Source: Acidobacteriota bacterium
GTDB lineage: Bacteria > Acidobacteriota > Terriglobia > Bryobacterales > Bryobacteraceae
Direction: 5' to 3'
DNA: 64,000 nucleotides
Assembly (NCBI GenBank): GCA_017307505.1
Contig: JAFKEE010000023.1
Location: 186,001-250,000 of the forward strand
The translations under genes and the position numbers were made by a program. Within the stretch, counting starts at the first letter, position 1. Each line of letters begins with the position of its first letter. The notes under the pieces were generated by a model. It was not told the origin of the DNA. It worked only from the letters and a program-made list of their open reading frames with translations, and searched no databases. Of this stretch, positions 25,948-33,748 are shown one piece after another.

Positions 25948-27486
25948 CTAATTCTCCGGAACCGTAGGCATCGGATTCTGACTACTCAGCCGCATTAGCC
26001 GGCTCATCTCGCGCAGTTCGTTCCGCAGTTGGATCATCTCCCGGAGCTCCTGTTCGGAAAGGCTGGCCCGTGCTGCCGTTTGCGACACGGTTTCGGTGTA
26101 TGCGGACGGGCCCGCTTGTTGCGATTTGCTTAGTATTGGAGCGGTCGGCCGGCTCACACCTGAGGCATGAAGTACAAGGTAGAACCGCGTGTTGGCTGGA
26201 ACGGTCACCACGATGTTCTGCTGATAGGCGAGCCGGGCCAGTTCCTGCTCACCGGCGAGCGCCACATTCGAGGACAACCTTTCCCTCAACAGAATGGAGT
26301 TGTCGATTCCACCCGTGAGGCCCCTGCCACCTACGGCAAACGCCGCAATGGTTCCGATGCCTGTCATCGTCCGGGTCAGGAACTTCTTGGCGGTGTTCTT
26401 CCCGTTCACGTCGCCGCGGAGTGGACCGCGCTCCATGCTCAGCGCGGAAGCGTCGATGTTTTCCCGTTTTCCAGCGGGCATCTCAAGAGTGTTGAACTTG
26501 ATCTCGACCCAACCCTGCGGTGTCGCTTGCGACAACTCGCCGTATGCCTTGGTACCCGCGGGCACAATTAGCTCGCCGTTTTGCTCATAGTTGTACTCGA
26601 TGACGGCGACGACCGGCGACTTTGCCGCCGAGTTGACGGTATGCTGAAGCCGCGCAACCAGGGCGGTCCCCTGAGGCAGGAGACCAGTGGTGTTGCTCTG
26701 AACGGCGGCCGGAATCGAAGCCGCCTGCCTGACAGGGGCGTCAGAACTGGCCCGCACAAAGACGATTGAGGACTTCCGTAGGGAATCGTCTGCACTGACT
26801 GATACAACAGGCTTCGGCGGAGACGGCTGCCTTTGCGTCGCCTGGTACTCGGTGATTGCTGCATTCCAATCGGTTGCTTCAGCCGGTCGAGGCGGCGTCA
26901 GACCCTGCCGCCGATATGCCTCGGCCAAAGCCGGATCATCGAAGTTGATCGCACCCAGAGTTGTATTGCGATTTGGGGGCGGAACTTGGATGTTGTCTGG
27001 AGGCGCCGCGGTGACACGATTGCGCATTGTCGCGAGAACATCCTGTTCGCTCAATTCACCAGACTCCTCGTTTGGTTGTTGCGTGACCGATATCTGCGGA
27101 ATGGGCGACCGATTCGCGGCCTCGGGGTCGGTCGCGGCGGACGCCGGCCGGCCGAGATTCGGTTTCGTGCTGCGATCCTTGCGGTTCGAACTGCTGTCGG
27201 TCGTAAACAACCCAAAGAAGAGAAATATACAGGCGATCGCAGTTCCGGTGAGGATCACAAGACCGCGAGTGCGTTCGCCGGACTTGGCGTCTCGGCTCTG
27301 CTCGGCAGGCCGCTGTAGGCGCGCTGCAAATTGCGATAGCCAGCCTGGCCTCACCTGCTCCTGTTGAGGCACTGCGCTCGACTGCGAGTCGGGGTCCACC
27401 GTCGCGCGCTCTGTTCTATTGGCATCCATATCCTCGGGGATCGGCGCCGCCGGGACTTCCTCACGCTTTCCGTTGTCGTTCGTCAT
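25948..27486 (-). CDS. VirB10/TrbI-like core-complex protein
   Basis: A 512-residue protein spanning both membranes in the T4SS core. A disordered N-terminus is followed by one transmembrane helix (about 76-92, V-I-L-T-G-T-A-I-A-C-I-F-L-F-F), a proline-rich periplasmic linker, and the VirB10 beta-barrel domain (L-P-Q-G-T, V-P-A-G-T-K-A-Y-G-E and G-D-V-N-G-K-N). The antenna is followed by V-V-T-V-P-A-N-T-R-F-Y-L-V-L. The C-terminus carries a helical E-L-R-E-M region. The ATG has a perfect AAGGAGGC site. It is followed downstream by other membrane genes and preceded by a VirB9-like gene. Confidence 0.85.
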   Translation of the reverse strand: MTNDNGKREEVPAAPIPEDMDANRTERATVDPDSQSSAVPQQEQVRPGWLSQFAARLQRPAEQSRDAKSGERTRGLVILTGTAIACIFLFFGLFTTDSSSNRKDRSTKPNLGRPASAATDPEAANRSPIPQISVTQQPNEESGELSEQDVLATMRNRVTAAPPDNIQVPPPNRNTTLGAINFDDPALAEAYRRQGLTPPRPAEATDWNAAITEYQATQRQPSPPKPVVSVSADDSLRKSSIVFVRASSDAPVRQAASIPAAVQSNTTGLLPQGTALVARLQHTVNSAAKSPVVAVIEYNYEQNGELIVPAGTKAYGELSQATPQGWVEIKFNTLEMPAGKRENIDASALSMERGPLRGDVNGKNTAKKFLTRTMTGIGTIAAFAVGGRGLTGGIDNSILLRERLSSNVALAGEQELARLAYQQNIVVTVPANTRFYLVLHASGVSRPTAPILSKSQQAGPSAYTETVSQTAARASLSEQELREMIQLRNELREMSRLMRLSSQNPMPTVPEN

Positions 27487-27497
27487 CGCTGCCTCCT

Positions 27498-28472
27498 TTA
27501 CCTTGCGGCCGACACTCCGAAACCAATTGGCGCCAAGGCCGGTTTGTCTACGGCTCCGCTTTCGGCGACTTGCAGAAAGATGCTCTCGTTCGATTGCTTG
27601 AAGTTGGGGCGAGTAAACACGACTACGCCATCGGCTCTCTCGCCAGGTCCTAACCGCCGCCGGCTCAGCCTGCTTTCCGTCACCGGAAGCTGCTCACTCG
27701 TACCCCAGCGGCTGCGACGAACGAGGAACCCCGTGCGAATCCTGCCCGCAAGTTGAATCTGAGGCGCCAGAATTTCAATCGCTTGGGATTGCGGATTCAC
27801 GACGGAGAACAGAACGACGACCGCCGATCCCTCGTCGATAACCTCCGAGATGCCTGCCTGCACGGGATCTCCCTTCGCTTCAGGAGACGGCACCCGCATT
27901 CCGTACAGCGCGGGAAGGGAAGCTCGGCGCTGTCTCTCCAGCAGCTCCTGCAGAAGATCGTGCTTGTGCTTGGCGGACTCGGGATCGCCTGGAGAGACAC
28001 GCCCGCTGGCGTCTGTACTGGCAGTCACCACGGGTAGTGCCGATAGCATTTCGGTCCGTGGCACTTCGACCGTTCCCAGACCACTCTCCTCAACCAAGAA
28101 CGTCGTCGTGGGCCTGTAGGTCAGAACGAAATCAACATTCTTTGCTCCGGCCCCGAGGCTACGGAGCGCAAAACTCACCTGACGCCCGCGTATGGTGGTG
28201 ATCAACAGGTTCGACTCCGCAAGATCTTCGACGACCGGCTTCACCAGCACAAGCGTTGGTTCTTTCTCCGAATGCTCTGCGAGAAATTTCGCGGGATCGC
28301 CGACGACTACCGAACTCACCGCCTCTGGCATCCGAATCGCCGTTGTGTGGCGTGGTGCTAACCGCACGACACCTACTTTTTCGGTGAAGTCGCGTTGGCT
28401 GACAATCGGTCGAACTTGTGGTTGAGCCAGGGCGGCACCCACCACGACAGGCATGAGCAAGCTTCGGATCAC
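27498..28472 (-). CDS. VirB9-like protein (copy B)
   Basis: A 324-residue exported protein. It has a signal peptide (A-L-A-Q), an N-terminal beta domain with S-S-V-V-V-G-D-P and E-S-N-L-L-I-T-T-I-R-G-R-Q-V-S-F-A-L (VirB9-like strand pattern), and a C-terminal domain with A-V-V-V-L-F-S-V-V-N-P and D-G-V-V-V-F-T-R-P. It lies 11 bases upstream of virB10, the usual partner, and overlaps the lytic transglycosylase gene by 4 bases. It differs from the other VirB9-like protein at 12.1-13.1 kb and is probably the one forming the core ring with VirB10. Role division is inferred. Confidence 0.68.
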   Translation of the reverse strand: MIRSLLMPVVVGAALAQPQVRPIVSQRDFTEKVGVVRLAPRHTTAIRMPEAVSSVVVGDPAKFLAEHSEKEPTLVLVKPVVEDLAESNLLITTIRGRQVSFALRSLGAGAKNVDFVLTYRPTTTFLVEESGLGTVEVPRTEMLSALPVVTASTDASGRVSPGDPESAKHKHDLLQELLERQRRASLPALYGMRVPSPEAKGDPVQAGISEVIDEGSAVVVLFSVVNPQSQAIEILAPQIQLAGRIRTGFLVRRSRWGTSEQLPVTESRLSRRRLGPGERADGVVVFTRPNFKQSNESIFLQVAESGAVDKPALAPIGFGVSAAR

Positions 28473-28936
28473 GAGGTGCTCCTTTCACGTTGCAGCAGAG
28501 TCTCCCAGCGGTTACGTCTATACAAGTGTGCGACTCGCGAGACATAGGCGTGAACCTCAACGGAGGAATAGTCGAGGCGACGCCGCAAGACACGCGTATG
28601 TCCGGCGTTATAGCTGGCCACGATCAGTCTCCAGTCGGCCCCACAGCGTTCCTTCAGCCAGGCGAGATAGGCGACCCCTCCGCGCGTGTTCTCCTCTATG
28701 TCGAAACGGTTTCGCACGCCGAACATGGCGGCGGTATCGGGCATCAACTGCATCAGACCCGCAGCGCCGGCCTTGGACACGGCAAAGGGATCCCACGCGG
28801 ATTCGGCCTCGATGACGGCGTAGACGAGTTCCCGCGGTAAGTCGTAGACATCGGCCCAATAGCCGGCCCAGTCGCGTGCCGCAACCTGCGCCCACGATGG
28901 AGCGGTAAGTACCATCCAGAGAAATAGCAACCTCAT
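28469..28936 (-). CDS. VirB1-like lytic transglycosylase
   Basis: A 155-residue exported SLT-family enzyme that cuts peptidoglycan to let the secretion apparatus through the wall. A signal peptide (M-R-L-L-F-L-W-M-V-L) is followed by the catalytic glutamate in V-I-E-A-E-S-A-W-D-P-F, then the family motifs G-A-A-G-L-M-Q-L-M-P and A-S-Y-N-A-G. The ATG overlaps the MoxR stop codon by 4 bases and has an AAGGAA site. It is a compact version of the family, as usual for VirB1. Confidence 0.88.
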   Translation of the reverse strand: MRLLFLWMVLTAPSWAQVAARDWAGYWADVYDLPRELVYAVIEAESAWDPFAVSKAGAAGLMQLMPDTAAMFGVRNRFDIEENTRGGVAYLAWLKERCGADWRLIVASYNAGHTRVLRRRLDYSSVEVHAYVSRVAHLYRRNRWETLLQRERSTS

Positions 28937-29904
28937 GGCATTCCTTTCATCGCGGCCAACGCCTGATCTCTGTACTCGTGCGCCGTCGCGACCAGACTGC
29001 TGAACCCGTCTCTCAGAAGGAGGCGTTTCACATCCTCTTCCGTTTTCGCCAGGAACGGCAGCAGGACGTCGCGATCCCGAGGATCGATCTCGGATCTTCC
29101 GAGCAACTGGAGCGCTCTTACGAACTGGACGATCTCGTCGATTGACGGTGGCTTCACCAAGTTGTAACCGCGGAGGGCTTGAGCTAGACCTACCGCCTGG
29201 GCCTTCAGCTCCAGCGGCGCGTCCACGGTGCGGATGTCCAGAATCTCCGCTTCCTTCTTTACGTCCGGGTGCTCGATCCTCTGATAGAGGCTCCGGCGCC
29301 GCAACGGGTCCCCAAGCCGCCGCTCCTGATTGGACGTCATCACGACGAATGGAATCGTGATCGCCTTGACGGTACCGAGCTTCGGGATCGTGATCTGCCA
29401 GTCGGAGAGAATCTCCAACAGCAGGGCTTCGAACTTCTGATCTACCTTGTCCAGTTCGTCGATCAACAGAACGACCGGCTTCGGTTGCAGAACCGCCTGC
29501 AACAACGGCCCATGCGAGAAGAAATCCAGAGTGTGAAGCTGGAGACGAAGTTTCTCCCAATGGCGTTCAATCGCCTCTGCCTGCGTTTCGAGGAACAATC
29601 GCTGCAGCGCCTCGTCGAACGACCCGATGGCTTGCCGCTCTGTAATTCCCTCGAAGCACTGGAGCCGAATAAGGCCCGTCTGCGCCGCCGCCGCGAACGC
29701 CTGGGCCAGATATGTCTTCCCCGTTCCCGGTGGACCTTCGATCAAGATAGGTTTCTGCATCTGGGTCGCCAGCCAGATGATCTGGACGAGAACGGGGTCC
29801 GTCGCGTATCCAGCTTCGCGAAGACCGGCGGCCACGTGTTGCGGCGTAGCGAACATCTGCGAGAAGAATACGTCCTGCCCTGCGCATGACAAATCGACAT
29901 TCAT
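28933..29904 (-). CDS. MoxR-family AAA+ ATPase
   Basis: A 323-residue AAA+ protein with Walker A E-G-P-P-G-T-G-K-T, Walker B V-V-L-L-I-D-E-L-D-K, sensor I F-V-V-M-T-S-N and the arginine-containing R-R-R-S-L-Y-Q-R-I-E-H segment typical of MoxR proteins, which act as chaperone-like ATPases. MoxR genes usually sit beside a von Willebrand factor A partner; none is seen here. It is the first gene of the leftward transfer series, overlapping the VirB1-like gene, and the nine-motif array lies just upstream. It may remodel T4SS or DNA-processing complexes. Confidence 0.82.
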   Translation of the reverse strand: MNVDLSCAGQDVFFSQMFATPQHVAAGLREAGYATDPVLVQIIWLATQMQKPILIEGPPGTGKTYLAQAFAAAAQTGLIRLQCFEGITERQAIGSFDEALQRLFLETQAEAIERHWEKLRLQLHTLDFFSHGPLLQAVLQPKPVVLLIDELDKVDQKFEALLLEILSDWQITIPKLGTVKAITIPFVVMTSNQERRLGDPLRRRSLYQRIEHPDVKKEAEILDIRTVDAPLELKAQAVGLAQALRGYNLVKPPSIDEIVQFVRALQLLGRSEIDPRDRDVLLPFLAKTEEDVKRLLLRDGFSSLVATAHEYRDQALAAMKGMP

Positions 29905-29984
29905 TGCGCCATTGATCTGCGTATACGCCGCCTGGAGCGTCGCTGCTCATCGCGGTACCGCCTTCGATAGCAGTTCGCGCGAAG

Positions 29985-30311
29985 CATCCCTCAGCCGAGA
30001 GACAGCCGTGACATCCCGCAAGTTCTTCAAGTGGACATTCCAAACATCCCTCAGCGCGCGTCACGTGGCAGCATCCCTCACGGCTGCGACACTCCGATCA
30101 GGCGCGGGTGCGAGAGACGCCGCAATCATCCCGCGTCACTGATACTCGGTGACATCCCGCAAACAAACTCGGCCTGTACAGTGCGATCAAGCCGCGAGCG
30201 TGCGACGACGATGCCATCTCCGCGCCGCTGAGACTCCTGCGAACATCCCGCAAGGAAAGTTGCCGTGTACACTCTGACCATCCCGCGCGGTGGAGACGCG
30301 GCGAACATCCC
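29985..30311. repeat. Array of nine CATCCC(G/T)C(A/G) motifs upstream of the transfer operon
   Basis: Nine exact copies of CATCCCKCR, all in one orientation, start at 29985, 30012, 30045, 30072, 30127, 30153, 30244, 30279 and 30306. Most spacings are 26-35 bases. The two wider gaps contain degenerate look-alikes near 30095, 30184 and 30213. The flanks are not conserved. The array fills the otherwise non-coding 460-bp gap between the divergent MoxR gene and the squalene-cyclase-like gene. It resembles iterons or a multi-site operator. CRISPR is excluded because the repeat is only 9 bases and spacing is irregular. Confidence 0.75.
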
Positions 30312-30367
30312 TCAGAATCACGCGTCATATCGGCGGCATTTGAAGCAACTGCCCGTACAATTCTGCT

Positions 30368-31210
30368 GTGCAGCTTCGCGATGCGATACTCGGCCGGCTC
30401 GGTGCGGGCACAACGATTGAGGATGTGGCACTGACCCTCCTGGCGCTGCGGCGCACGGGTCGAAGTCCCGAAGCTCTCATCAACACGCAGCAGTCTTCGG
30501 GAGCATGGTCGGCAACCTTCCGCGTTGGCCTTCCGAGCGTCTATCACACAGCGCTCGCAGTCCTGGCGCTCCGTGAGTTCGATACACCGCTGGCGCACGA
30601 GGCCGCTGATCGCGCCTTTCGGTGGCTGACGACTATACAAGGGCGTGAAGCCCATTGGCTCTGGCAGTGGAAGTTTCGCTTGTTTGATCGTCAGGTTCGA
30701 TTCGATCCTTCCAAATACGGATGGCCCTGGATACCGGACACCGTGAGTTGGGTCGCTCCCACCGCTCTCTCGATCCTCGCCTTCCGCTGCTGGAATAGGA
30801 GTTCGCCGCGCCTCAAGCCTGCCGCCGACATGCTCATGGATCGCGCGTGTGCGGGAGGTGGATGGAACGCCGGCAATTCGATAGTGTTCGGCGTCAACCT
30901 GGATCCACACCCCGACTTCACCGCAATGGCCGTCCTGGCCTTGCATACCTTCCGGCCGCAAGGGCAGAGCCAGGTGGAGGCTTCGCTGGACTATCTCGCT
31001 GCTCGCCTCAGCGAGGCGCCATCGCCGTACTCGTTGGCGTGGGGCGTAGTGGCTCTCTCGGCGTACGCTCATGGCGGTGCACATCGGCTTAGGAACCAGC
31101 TTGAGGAATGCACACTTGCCAAACTCAACAGACTGCCGGATCGCGTTCTCGCACTTGCCGCACTTTCGCTAGAGGACCCTCCCTACACGTTCGTGAGGAC
31201 TGCGCGATGA
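30368..31210 (+). CDS. Squalene-cyclase/prenyltransferase-fold protein
   Basis: A 280-residue protein built of alpha-alpha repeats like those in terpene cyclases and prenyltransferases. QW-type motifs are visible as Q-S-S-G-A-W-S-A-T-F (about 42-51) and G-G-G-W-N-A-G-N-S (about 163-171), with repeated A-L-A-V-L-A-L-type helices. It is less than half the length of true squalene-hopene cyclases and lacks a D-x-D-D motif, so it is probably a scaffold or a divergent enzyme. Its stop codon overlaps the DUF362 gene start, so the two form an operon, read divergently from the transfer genes. Confidence 0.68.
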   Translation: MQLRDAILGRLGAGTTIEDVALTLLALRRTGRSPEALINTQQSSGAWSATFRVGLPSVYHTALAVLALREFDTPLAHEAADRAFRWLTTIQGREAHWLWQWKFRLFDRQVRFDPSKYGWPWIPDTVSWVAPTALSILAFRCWNRSSPRLKPAADMLMDRACAGGGWNAGNSIVFGVNLDPHPDFTAMAVLALHTFRPQGQSQVEASLDYLAARLSEAPSPYSLAWGVVALSAYAHGGAHRLRNQLEECTLAKLNRLPDRVLALAALSLEDPPYTFVRTAR

Positions 31211-32175
31211 GGCGGCGCTCCCTACTTGGTGGGGTCGCCCTTGCGGCCACGACGGGCCTAGCCGTTCAGCAGGCAAACCGCTACCATATCCCTCGTCGCA
31301 GCTCCCAACGGTCGCGCGTCGCTATACTCCGTTGCGATCGCTATGAGAGCGTCCAACTTGTGATCGACGACGGACTTCGCCTCCTCGCGCCCGACATGCG
31401 CGGCAAGCGCGTGCTTCTGAAACCCAATCTCGTCGAGTACACACCTGGAGCTGCCATCAACACGCATCCGATGCTCATCGCGGCCGTCATTGAGACGCTA
31501 CGGCGCCTGGGCGCTGCCTCGGTTGTCGTCGCGGAAGGCCCTGGCCACATTCGCGACACGGAACTTCTCCTCGAGGAGAGTGGTCTGCAATCCCAACTCG
31601 ACGCGGTGGGGAAGATTGCTTTCGTGGACCTGAACTTTGATCCCGTTGCGCCTCTTCCTCTGACCACAGGGATCACCAATCTGAAGGAACTTTGGCTGCC
31701 CAAAACGCTGCTCTCCGCAGACGTCGTGATCTCGATGCCGAAGATCAAGACCCATCACTGGGCGGGCGTGACCCTAAGCCTGAAGAACTTGTTCGGCGTG
31801 GTGCCCGGTTCCGTCTACGGCTGGCCCAAAAACATCCTTCACTGGCAAGGTATCGGCAATTCCATAGTCGAGCTCGCCGCGGCGATTCCGATTCACCTTG
31901 TGATCGCGGATGGCATTGACGCCATGGAAGGTAACGGCCCATTGCACGGACCGACGCGGCATCTCGGCTGTGTCGTCTTCGCCGACGATCCGGTCGCAGC
32001 TGACGCTACGTGCTGTCGGCTCATGGGAATCGACCCACAGCTGGTGCCGCACCTCCGGACCGCTGCTCCACTCGGCAATCTCAATGCTGGGAATATTGAA
32101 CAGCGCGGAGAGCGCATCGACTCCTTGAGACAGGCGTTTGATCTGATGCCTGCGTTCTTGCACATGCGCGGCTAG
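31207..32175 (+). CDS. DUF362 family protein with Tat-like signal
   Basis: A 322-residue protein beginning M-R-R-R-S-L-L-G-G, a twin-arginine-type signal. The DUF362 domain shows K-R-V-L-L-K-P-N-L-V, an E-G-P-G-H motif and P-K-I-K-T-H-H-W, with S-L-K-N-L-F-G shortly after. DUF362 proteins often occur with iron-sulfur or redox clusters, but no cysteine cluster is evident here, so the chemistry is unknown. It overlaps the preceding squalene-cyclase-fold gene by 4 bases (ATGA), suggesting a joint function outside the cytoplasm. It is probably cargo of the element. Confidence 0.75.
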   Translation: MRRRSLLGGVALAATTGLAVQQANRYHIPRRSSQRSRVAILRCDRYESVQLVIDDGLRLLAPDMRGKRVLLKPNLVEYTPGAAINTHPMLIAAVIETLRRLGAASVVVAEGPGHIRDTELLLEESGLQSQLDAVGKIAFVDLNFDPVAPLPLTTGITNLKELWLPKTLLSADVVISMPKIKTHHWAGVTLSLKNLFGVVPGSVYGWPKNILHWQGIGNSIVELAAAIPIHLVIADGIDAMEGNGPLHGPTRHLGCVVFADDPVAADATCCRLMGIDPQLVPHLRTAAPLGNLNAGNIEQRGERIDSLRQAFDLMPAFLHMRG

Positions 32176-32501
32176 ATTCATCGTCATTGTGTGAACTGAC
32201 CTCGTATTGGCTAGCATGGTACAAGATATTGGACACTCCGATATCTGAGATCACTCCTCCCGAATAACAGAGGTTGGATTATGGACTACGTGGCCCGCAC
32301 CCGACTCGGCCGAGATGTCGATTCCGGGAGGTCGGTGCGTTCGTCGCGGCTCAGCAAGGAGAAATATCTGCCTGAGTGTTGATCAACATTGCCGCCCTTT
32401 GCGTGCGAAATACTTTCGTTGATATCTTCAAAGTGCCTGGAGGCGCGGCGACTCACCCCCGGCTGTAATACGAACCGTCGAATGCGCTCAAGGAGGAAAT
32501 T
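32176..32501. other. Intergenic region with near-perfect palindrome and a possible 33-codon gene
   Basis: This 326-bp gap has a 23-bp near-palindrome at 32224-32246 (AGATAT-t-GGA-cac-TCC-g-ATATCT), a plausible regulator operator. A 33-codon open frame (32281-32382) follows an AGAGGTTGG sequence and might encode a peptide or be a gene remnant. Nothing else was recognised until the strong AGGAGGAAATT ribosome site of the next gene. Confidence 0.45.
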
Positions 32502-32945
32502 GTGGGACGCTGCGCGTGCGGTGTTGACCTGGGGTTTTTGAAGAATGGGGAATGCGACCGCTGTCGAGAGGAATTAGCGGAATGTGAGAAAGGGATCGCC
32601 CTGCTCCGGCGCCTCAATCCTCCTAAGTGGACTCGCCCGGGACCATATGTGGAAGTGTATGAGGGCTATTACAGCTTCAGTGTCACCACGTCGGACCGGG
32701 ATCGTGCAGATGGTTTTATCGAGATAACCGACCGCATGTGGCGTCTGACGATTAGTGTGAATGACGTTCTCCTGTTTGAACGGCGGGGCGCAGTGTGGGA
32801 CCGATTTTATGTAGACCAGCTCCGCCCGTATGTGTTGTCGATTCCGGCCGATCCGGACGAAATCCGCAAAGCGGACGAAGCCCGCAGAGCTTACGAGTTG
32901 AAAGTTCAGGCGGAGCTGGAACTCAAGAGGAAGTACGGATTATAG
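32502..32945 (+). CDS. Small protein with N-terminal zinc knuckle
   Basis: A 147-residue protein that starts at GTG behind an excellent AGGAGG site. C-A-C and C-D-R-C within the first 25 residues suggest a zinc knuckle. A central beta domain (Y-Y-S-F-S-V-T-T and W-R-L-T-I-S-V-N-D-V-L-L-F-E) and a charged helical C-terminus follow. It is convergent with the regulator gene to its right. No family was recognised. Confidence 0.6.
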   Translation: MGRCACGVDLGFLKNGECDRCREELAECEKGIALLRRLNPPKWTRPGPYVEVYEGYYSFSVTTSDRDRADGFIEITDRMWRLTISVNDVLLFERRGAVWDRFYVDQLRPYVLSIPADPDEIRKADEARRAYELKVQAELELKRKYGL

Positions 32946-32970
32946 GGGCCTGCGGACCCATGTGCTGGGC

Positions 32971-33540
32971 TTACTCGAGAAGCCCTCTCACGCTCGGGCG
33001 CTTGACCTGGAGCGACGGGTCTTGGTACCCGTTCAACACAAGCCATTCCCGCTGATCGCGCGAGAGGCGGGAGTAGGGAACCGCCTCGGGGTGTTCCTTC
33101 AAGAGATCGCTGAATGACGTCTCGGCGATTCCGCCCTTGAATCGACGCAGTGCCCCGCGCTTCAGCAGACGATACACCGAAGCCCGAGACAAGCCGAGAT
33201 CGGCAGCTACTTGGGTCACTGTCAGCGGAACGTGCTCCGATTCTAGATCTTCGCTCTCAACACGGCGGTGGCGACTGAGGTACTGTCGAACCGCTACACG
33301 CGACCTTGTTCTGCAAGGCTCGCCGCCGCGTTCGAGGGCCTGGATTTCCTGGGCGCTCCACCTCGGTTTTTCGTTCCACGGGCGCTGGCCCTGAGGCAGT
33401 GTTCGCCGCAGAAACTCCTGGACGGACCGGACGGAGCGGCCAAGGTGTGCCGCAATCTCCTCGATGGGTGTTCGCTCGTCAGCAACTTGACGAGCCCACT
33501 CCAGCAGGACCTGTGCTTCCTTGGTGTTCCAATACTTCAT
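32971..33540 (-). CDS. DNA-binding regulator with two helix-turn-helix segments
   Basis: A 189-residue protein. Residues 1-50 have a SANT/Myb-like pattern (W-N-T-K-E-A-Q-V-L-L-E-W and I-A-A-H-L-G-R-S-V-R-S-V-Q). A second helix-turn-helix in the middle (V-T-Q-V-A-A-D-L-G-L-S-R-A-S-V-Y-R-L-L) resembles excisionase/MerR-type DNA-binding helices. The start is the ATG before K-Y-W-N; upstream in-frame sequence is unlikely to be coding. It lies between the transfer module and the cargo, and could control either or bind the nearby repeat array. The targets are unknown. Confidence 0.68.
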   Translation of the reverse strand: MKYWNTKEAQVLLEWARQVADERTPIEEIAAHLGRSVRSVQEFLRRTLPQGQRPWNEKPRWSAQEIQALERGGEPCRTRSRVAVRQYLSRHRRVESEDLESEHVPLTVTQVAADLGLSRASVYRLLKRGALRRFKGGIAETSFSDLLKEHPEAVPYSRLSRDQREWLVLNGYQDPSLQVKRPSVRGLLE

Positions 33541-33748
33541 TGCCTCCGAGCACCTCCGTATTGCTGGGCGAGCGGAGAATCCTGCGGACACACGACTGCC
33601 GACATTGGCCGCTACCGGCTTATGGGAACAATACGTGTGTGCGCGATCAACTTCCCGTTTGTGTGTCACGCGTGCGGCTGCGCGCCGCCGGTGAGACGCA
33701 GGAGTGTGCTGCGCCTGCTACACACAGCAACTGTTACGAAGCGCGCCG

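Noticed and set aside
29985-30311. CRISPR array
   Set aside because: The repeat is 9 bases, spacing ranges from 26 to 91, and no cas genes are present.
30098-31084. 328-codon minus-strand frame over the motif array and the squalene-cyclase-like gene
   Set aside because: It crosses the repeat array and is antisense to a gene with QW motifs; composition is shadow-like.
1-33000. Canonical MOB relaxase and VirB11 ATPase
   Set aside because: No HUH three-histidine or relaxase tyrosine motif and no VirB11-type ATPase was found; they may lie outside the window or be replaced by the replication-relaxation-like protein.
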